DNA from: Odobenus rosmarus divergens
Taxonomy: Eukaryota > Chordata > Mammalia > Carnivora > Odobenidae
DNA length: 64,000 nt
Assembly (NCBI RefSeq): GCF_000321225.1
Contig: NW_004450939.1
Location: 1,888,879 to 1,952,878 of the forward strand
Direction: 5' to 3'
A program made the position numbers and the translations under genes. Each line of letters opens with the position of its first letter. Positions within the stretch are counted from its first letter, which is position 1. Shown in pieces: positions 57,772 through 64,000 of the stretch. The notes beneath the pieces are model-generated. The model searched no databases. It was not told where the DNA came from and worked only from the letters and a program-made list of their open reading frames with translations.

Positions 57772-58028
57772 GGATGTGTTTAGGAATACTTTGGATACTA
57801 AAGATCCTTTTCAGTGAGGTGGTGAATCTGATACTCTTCCATCAGAATTCCCCCAGAGCAATTGTCCTTTTTCCAGAGCGCCTTAAAATACTGTCTCCAA
57901 AGAGTATCCCCTTAGATTGACATACTTTGCATTTGTATATTTATTTCTGATACCATTTTCTTTGTGCATTAGTGTTTGATGTAGGCTTTACATTTTTCTT
58001 CAATAATTTAAAAGTTTCAATTCCTTCA
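57772..58028. other. Unannotated sequence
   Basis: Nothing recognised. Confidence 0.4.
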
Positions 58029-58045
58029 AATAGTTTCCAATTTTA

Positions 58046-58248
58046 TTTTTTTTAAAGATTTATTTTATTTGAGAGAGAGAGGGAGAACATGTGTGAGTGG
58101 GGGGAGGGGCAGAGGGAGAGAAGCTCAAGCAGAGTTCCTGCTGAGATGGAGCCGGCCTTGGGGGCTCGATGCTATGACCATGAGATCATGAGTCAAAACC
58201 GAAAGCAAGAGTCAAATGCTTAACTGGCTGAGCCACCCAGGTGCCCCC
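58046..58248 (-). mobile_element. CAN SINE, antisense
   Basis: 'aaagatttattttatttgag', GA body, 'gagttcctgctgagatggag', 'gagatcatgagtcaaaaccg', head 'gagccacccaggtgcccc'. Likely TSD at 58029-58045 and 58249-58265 with two to three mismatches. Confidence 0.94.
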
Positions 58249-58284
58249 AATACTTCCCAATTTTAGACACTTTATCCACCCTTC

Positions 58285-58690
58285 CCACTCTTTTTTTTCA
58301 ATTGAAGTACAGTTGACACACAATGTTACATTAATTTCAGGTACAACATAGTGATTTGGCAACTCTACATGTTAGGTTGTGCTCACCACAAATGTGGTAT
58401 GATAACAGTGTATCATATTACAACCGTCACCATACAAACTATTCCAGTGCCATCGACTATGTTCCCTATGTTGCATCTTTCAACCCTGTGACTTATTCAT
58501 TCCATAACTGGAAGACCCTACTTCCCATTCCACTACATCCATTTTATCCATCCCCTCACCGCTTCCCTCTGGCAGCCACCAGTTTCTTCTATTTATGGGG
58601 TAGACACTTGATTTTTATATGATATATATATGTTAGAGTACATCATTTAAGGGTAAAATGCTCAAGGGTAAAAAAATGGAAACTGGAAAT
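58285..58690 (-). repeat. L1M 3' UTR, antisense
   Basis: 'caattgaagtacagttgaca', 'cacaatgttacattaatttc', 'aggtacaacatagtgatttg', 'caaccgtcaccatacaaact' and 'ttcccattccactacatcc' are the reverse of an L1MA-type tail. The plus-strand frame at 58356-58622 reads through it. Confidence 0.8.
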
Positions 58691-59661
58691 GGGGCCTAAG
58701 AGAAGAGCTTTTGGAAAGTGGGATGCTGCCAGGATTACAGTTTCATTCCTGAACATTGGTCTGCATTTGAAGGTCAGGACAGATTATTAAACAGAAACCT
58801 TCAATTCAAGTCTAGGTGAACAATTTAATTATATTATTGTTTAATAGAGTTATTGCTACACGAGACTTGGTTTTATTTCCTCACAGATCATAAAGTTTCC
58901 CCAATTAAATATTTTTTTTCATTACTCATGGATCAAATACTAGAGACCTTAGAAACATGACAAGCAAGTATAAAATAATTTCTAAACTTCCCTTTAGAAA
59001 TGTAAGATGATACTTTATTTTTATCCCTTCTTTTTAATACTGTTGCAAAATTCTAAAGGCATGATTGGCAGTAGGGTTTCACTGAGTTTTACCTGTAGTT
59101 GCTATCAGCCATTTTAAGTTTTCTATTAGTCAAAGTAAAGAAATTAATGTAGAAGTATCAAATGTTATTTTGACTTTGGGCACCAGTCAAAATTGAGCTT
59201 TTTTTTTTTCTTACTTTACATAGCTAATTAATGATCTAACTTGACAGCAGATTTTTTTTCCTTATCGCATTTTTAGGGAAGATTGTAATTCAAGGGACTT
59301 TGGGAAACGATGTAATTCTGAATTTCAGATTCATATTTTAATAAAAATGTTTAGTATCCTCTTTTTTTCATAAAAGCTTTTAGATAGCTCTCTGAAAGTA
59401 CCAACAGTGTCTTCAGTATTTGCTACGAGTAACATACATAGGAGGTATTTCCGGGGTCTGCATATTAATCTTGTGATTTCTCCTATTTGAAAAGAAAAAG
59501 AATATGCATGACCTGGCAGTCAATCTGAAGGCAGTATTCCTCTTGATGAATATCTCATCTTTTTTCTTTAGCACTGCAAAGTACTTTTGTCCTTTATTTG
59601 CCACTAATGCTTATGATAAAAAATTAAATTACTGTTCATCCTTTCAATATGTTTTCCTCAG
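58691..59661. other. Unannotated AT-rich sequence
   Basis: T-runs at 59200-59210 and 59250-59258. No family recognised. Confidence 0.4.
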
Positions 59662-59797
59662 AGGATCTCTGCTGAAGAACAAACATTTAAAAGAGGATGC
59701 AGAAGATTTAGTTTTATACACAGCCCTGCTATATTATTCATTGCAATGCATTTTTAATGCTAGAGAAGGAGAAGTAAAATATATGTTAATTTCTAAG
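59662..59797 (+). other. Exon-like open segment (unproven)
   Basis: A 136-base segment open in one frame, preceded by an acceptor-like 'tatgttttcctcag' and followed by 'TCTAAG' then 'gtgaga', a good donor. The peptide includes HLKEDAEDLVLYTALLYY and does not resemble a family I know. It lies in a repeat-free interval. It may be a real exon of a gene extending outside the window, a non-coding exon, or chance. Confidence 0.3.
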
Positions 59798-61605
59798 GTG
59801 AGACAGGCAGTGATCGAGGGAATGATAAATTCACAGAGGCTGGAGATGTGTGTGCTATTATAAAATAAGAAGTCTTCTCTCCTGAATCCTGGGCTTTTTT
59901 TTTTCCTGTATGTGGAAGGGAAACTTGGAGGTTTTTTTGAATGAAAATCTCAAGACATCATCTTCAATAGTTAATGGGCCTCCAACTCTTCATATTTCCA
60001 GTTGAGAAAAAGGTCACCAGACCATGATTATTAAAAACAAAAATAATACAAGCAAAGCAAAATGGAAAAAAGAAACTCTGTCAACATAACCCAGATTTTA
60101 CTACATCCTATATCAGCTACCTAACTCTTGTCTCTCCAATTCGGTTTACATTTCTCAACAAAATTTGCACCCTTGTTGTTCAAAAATAAGCCACTTATTT
60201 TTCTTAAGTAGGTGAAAAGATTTCAGTGAGCATTCTTTTAACTTCTAAAGCATGATAATATTTTACAAGAACAGCAGAAGAATAATGTGCTTTATTTGGT
60301 CTATGAATTGTCGAGGCTAATGGTTTTCTTTGTATTGTATTCTTTTGGAAGTCAACAATTTCTCTTCAATCCGAAAGGATTACAGTATCTGGTAAGGAAC
60401 CAATTTACAAACTTCTCATAGTATGAAAGAAGATTCAACTTTCTGGAATCTGTTCTTCAAACTCCCACAAGCTTTTCAGATCTGGAGAAAGGGATGGGCA
60501 GCATTGTTTGATGTAAACAAGAGATAGTGAAAGCACTTGGGTTCTAGGGTATTTTCTGAAATTCTCCAAATCTGTATGCAATCTGTTATCATCAGAAAAC
60601 ACATATTTTGAATTTGGGGAGGATGAATGTGTGAAAAAATAAAACTGTCATGTGGAGACTTGTCTGTTTTTGGTTGTCTGCCAAATACCAAGTCCCAATT
60701 GAGTCTGTAGTTAAAAAAAAAAAAAAGAGGGTATTTTCCATTTTCTTTTGTTGAGTACTGATGAGCAAAAAGTGGAGGAAACATACATTTAGAAAAACAT
60801 GTATGAAGCATGAATTGCTTTTTGAAAATGTTTAATTTTATGACCCTTACATCAAAACCAATATATTTTATTGTATACCATTAATCTCAGTATAGAACAT
60901 CTTAACATAATTCAGTCTTCCATTCACTCTGCGTTAGCACCTCTTTTTACCTCTTTCAGATGCATTAATGTAAAATTGGAAATACCTACTTTTAGGACAA
61001 ATATAATTTTATTTCACTGCTCTAACAATATATAAAGTAACACATGCCTACTTTTGCAGTTATTACCTCATTGATTTTATTCTAGACATGTAGTGGTCTG
61101 AATTTTATTTTACTCGTTTTATAATGACTATCACCATAGCAACTAGGCAGATTTTACCAAAATGATAAAACATTCATTATATGTAGCTACCTACAATGAT
61201 TCATGATAGACAGGCTACACACCAATACTGAATAAATGATAATAAAATTCAAATTATCACTCACAATCAGACTAACAAAGCCAATCATCCCCAGAATATG
61301 TTGTTTTGTCTTATTCATTTCCACTTCTTTTTTTTTTTTTTTTCTGCTCTATTGCCAAGGCACCTAGACATTTCATTAGTTCAAATTACAGAAACATGGG
61401 ATTCTTGGAGCAAAATTTCTGTTTTAAAAAAATTGCTCCTATTATCTAAGTTTGTTCAAATTAAATCTGATAGGGAGGTGTGCTTTCTGTAGCAGAGAAG
61501 TAGCTAATGTGCCTTATGCCACCCAAAGTTTTTAGCATGGTCCCAACGTGTCTATATCTCAGAAGGCAATGTTTATATAAGCATGAAATATTTGTTCTGG
61601 AAGGC
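59798..61605. other. Unannotated AT-rich sequence
   Basis: A-run at 60713-60725 and T-run at 61328-61343. No family recognised. The minus-strand frame at 60476-60811 (111 codons) crosses the A-run. Confidence 0.4.
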
Positions 61606-61609
61606 AAGA

Positions 61610-61727
61610 GGGAGTCTTGTCCCAGGCCCTTGTGAACTTGCCATTTTCTGGTTGTGTAGCCTTAGGCATAGACTTGAAAATTCTGAAGCTCATTTTTTTT
61701 AATCTTTAAAATGGGGTTTCTGCAACA
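61610..61727 (+). repeat. MIR, sense, left of an L1 insertion
   Basis: 'cattttctggttgtgtagcc', 'ttaggcatagacttgaaaat', 'tctttaaaatggggtttct' is MIR. It is broken by an L1 at 61728 and seems to resume briefly at 62060. Confidence 0.6.
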
Positions 61728-62059
61728 CAAGTGAATAAACAAACAAAAAAGCAGAATCAAACATATAAACACAAAGAACAAACTGTTGGTTACCAGAGGG
61801 AAAGGGATTGGGGAATGGGCAAAATGGGTGAAGAGGAGTGGGAGATACAGTCTTCCAGATATGGAATGAATACGTCACAGGAATAAAATGTACAGCATAG
61901 GGAATATAGTTAATGATACTGTAATAACGTTATATGGTGACAGGTGGTGGTTACACCTGTGGTGAGCACAGCATAATGTAAAGAGTTGTTGAATCACTAT
62001 GTTGTACACCTGAAACTAATGTAATATTGTGTGTCAGCTATACTCAAATAAAATAAAAT
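61728..62059 (+). repeat. L1MA-like 3' end, sense
   Basis: 'aactgttggttaccagaggg', 'gtacagcatagggaatatag', 'ttaatgatactgtaataacg', 'atgttgtacacctgaaacta' and 'tcagctatactcaaataaaa' are the L1MA tail in order. Imperfect 20-bp TSDs lie at 61708-61727 and 62060-62079. Confidence 0.88.
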
Positions 62060-62079
62060 AAAATGGGTTTTTTTCAACA

Positions 62080-63200
62080 ATTAATTGAAGCAAGTGTCTA
62101 TATCTTCAAGCATGGTGGCAGATACCTGAAAATTGCTCAGAAATATTAACTATGATAACAATCGTGTTAATAGTGGCATAATGACATGTTCTCTATAAGT
62201 GTATCTTTCTTCTTTTCCATCTCAAATGATATTTATTCATTATACCCAGTGGAATTACAGTTAAAATTCTGAACATTTTACTTCCATATAGATTTATCAA
62301 GTCAGCTTTACAAAATAGGTCCATCTTTTCTGTCAAGCATGGTATGTAGCCATATGAGTCCTGCTTCAGTGTCAGCATCTAATAACATTTCAATCTTCTA
62401 TTCACTCATCTTGAAAAAATACTCATGTGCAAAGATGAAACTTTTGCCTATAAAATTCTCATATTATTTACAATTGCAAAATATTACTTTAAAACTTTCA
62501 ACAGTATTTTCTTTTTTCTTAATGTAAAGCTCTGTTTATGAAACAGTCAGAGAAAAGTACCCCGTGCTCACAAAAAACAGAATAGCCTTATTAGTCCCAG
62601 GGTATCAGCACTTTTGTTTAAAATCACTTTGCAGAAACAAACCAGCAACCCATGTGTCTGTGAGCGAGCAGACACGTATAAACACATATGTGTGTAAATG
62701 TCAATGAAAAGAGAGTCCCTGCAGCTGGGGTTCCAAAATCAACCTCAGACTGTGATTTCTTCAATATTTCCCTTCCCACAGTTAGGGAGCAGGCAAACAA
62801 AACAGTCTTTTCTTGAAATAATTTTTTTCTCTCTAGCTCTACCGGACTCTGGCCTGACATTAGCATCCTTTTTCCTTAGCATGATGGAGGCACATCAGTC
62901 TCAGACTCGAGTACTATAGCTCAGATCAGAGAAAAGGGAATTCTGGGTTTCCTTTGTGTTGACTGATTATGAGTCTTTTATGGTTATTGTATCCCAATCC
63001 CTTGGTAAGTTACTTCTAGAGACTACAGTCAGAGAGATGCAAAGACTAAACCCTGGGGTCAATTCTTCTCAAAGGGTCTTATTCTTTGATGCAGTCAATG
63101 ACGCATGTTCAAAAAACTCTTAAGAAGATACAAAAAGAGGTAAGTGATAGAAGTCTGGAGGCAGATTCAAAATTCACCCCCCACCCCCCAAAATTAATTA
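62080..63200. other. Unannotated sequence
   Basis: Opposed frames at 62624-62866 (minus) and 62698-62919 (plus) are mutual shadows. C-rich 'ccccccacccccc' run at about 63177-63189. Confidence 0.4.
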
Positions 63201-63222
63201 AATAGCATTCACTCTTTGTTGT

Positions 63223-63451
63223 GTACAGTACAGTGATTATAGTTAATAATACTGTATTATATACTTGAAAGTGGCTAAGATCTTACATGTCCTCACCACA
63301 AAAAAGGAATGGTAATTATGTAACATGATGTATGTCTCAGCTACTATAGTGGTAAGCCTTTTGCAATATATAAGTGTATCAAATCAACATGTTGTACACC
63401 TTAAGCTTACACAACCATATATGTTAATTATAACTCAATGAAGCTGAAAAA
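63223..63451 (+). repeat. L1MA-like 3' end, sense, short
   Basis: 'acagtgattatagttaataa', 'tactgtattatatacttgaa', 'agtggctaagatcttacatg', 'gcaatatataagtgtatcaa', 'gttaattataactcaatgaa' is the L1MA tail. A 22-bp TSD with three mismatches lies at 63201-63222 and 63452-63473. Confidence 0.88.
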
Positions 63452-63680
63452 AATAGCATGAACTCTTTATTGTATACCTATTACATATTGAACATAGTAC
63501 TAGACACTCTAAAGACATCCTTTAGTTGATTGCCATAACATTTGAGAGTAGATATTATTACTTTTGAAGTTTATAGAGAATAAATAACTCACAGCTACGG
63601 ATGATACTGAACCCAGGTCTCATGGACTTCAAGGGTCCTTTACTCAACCACTGCAGTGCTAACTGCCCCGATCTCAACCC
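63452..63680 (-). repeat. MIR, antisense
   Basis: 'ctattacatattgaacatag', 'tactagacactctaaagaca', 'gatactgaacccaggtctca' and 'ctcaaccactgcagtgctaa' are MIR in reverse. The preceding L1 landed at its left edge. Confidence 0.7.
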
Positions 63681-63881
63681 TGGAGTAATTGCAGGGTAGG
63701 AAATGTATTTCTTTTTCTTACCGCTAACACTTTTTAGGAAGATATTTATCTTTTTTTTGGAAACGCTTTTGTATGCAGTCTTAGGACACATGGGGGCAGG
63801 GAAGCATAAATGTCAGATATCAAAACATAAATAAGGGAAAGCACCTATATATATGATAAAGTAAAGGATTAGGAATTTATA
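63681..63881. other. Unannotated sequence
   Basis: Nothing recognised. Confidence 0.4.
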
Positions 63882-64000
63882 TTTTTTTCAAAAGATTTTA
63901 TTTATATGAGAGGGGGGAGGGTCAGAGGGAGAAGCAGACTCCCCGCCGAGCAGGGAGCCCGATGCGGGACTCGATCCCGGGACTCCAGGATCGTGACCTG
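63882..64000 (-). mobile_element. CAN SINE, antisense, cut by the window end
   Basis: 'aaaagattttatttatatga', G/A-rich body, 'ccccgccgagcagggagccc', 'gatcccgggactccaggatc' then 'gtgacctg' at the last base. The head lies beyond the window. The body is close to consensus, so it is young. Confidence 0.95.

Noticed and set aside
1..64000. CRISPR arrays, operons, ribosome-binding sites, origins, tRNA or rRNA genes
   Set aside because: The sequence is mammalian. tRNA-like heads belong to SINEs, and tandem repeats are microsatellites or short duplications.

Overview
The window is eukaryotic, repeat-rich, AT-rich mammalian DNA. I find no intact protein-coding gene, no rRNA or tRNA gene, no CRISPR array and no bacterial or viral operon structure. 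The best lineage marker is the tRNA-Lys-derived carnivore SINE (CAN SINE / SINEC). I count 18 copies or partial copies, with heads of the type GCCTGGGTGGCTCAG, CT-rich bodies, and AATAAA-rich tails. Their sequence fits the arctoid type (bear, seal, mustelid) better than the canid SINEC_Cf or felid types. A carnivore-type L1 3' end near 52.7 kb agrees. The species cannot be fixed from this window.

Layout. 0-3.4 kb: MIR, L2 and L1 tails, then an old LINE-like 3' region broken up by two MER5A elements, a microsatellite and a SINE. 4-7.5 kb: mostly repeat-free, AT-rich, with one 14-bp-arm hairpin and a hAT fragment. 7.5-15 kb: several MaLR (MLT1-type) LTRs on both strands, SINEs, an L1 tail, and a CpG-enriched exon-like block at 9.25-9.62 kb. 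15-24 kb: L1M tails, MER5A, a hAT element inside an L2, and further copies of the old LINE-like region. 25-36 kb: an LTR split by a SINE, L2 and MIR fragments, and an RPS29 processed pseudogene inserted in a MIR. 36.4-42.3 kb: antisense L1 fragments. 42.4-42.7 kb: a young SINE containing a 50-N assembly gap. 43-64 kb: long unannotated stretches with nested SINEs, MIR, L2 and L1 tails and one exon-like ORF near 59.7 kb.

The window therefore reads as intergenic or deep-intronic sequence. Its information lies in the order of insertions, which target-site duplications (TSDs) often let one read directly. Family names come from remembered consensus sequences, not from a database search; subfamily labels are tentative and boundaries are good to about 10-30 bases unless a TSD is given. 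I found no convincing sign of a previously undescribed biological system.
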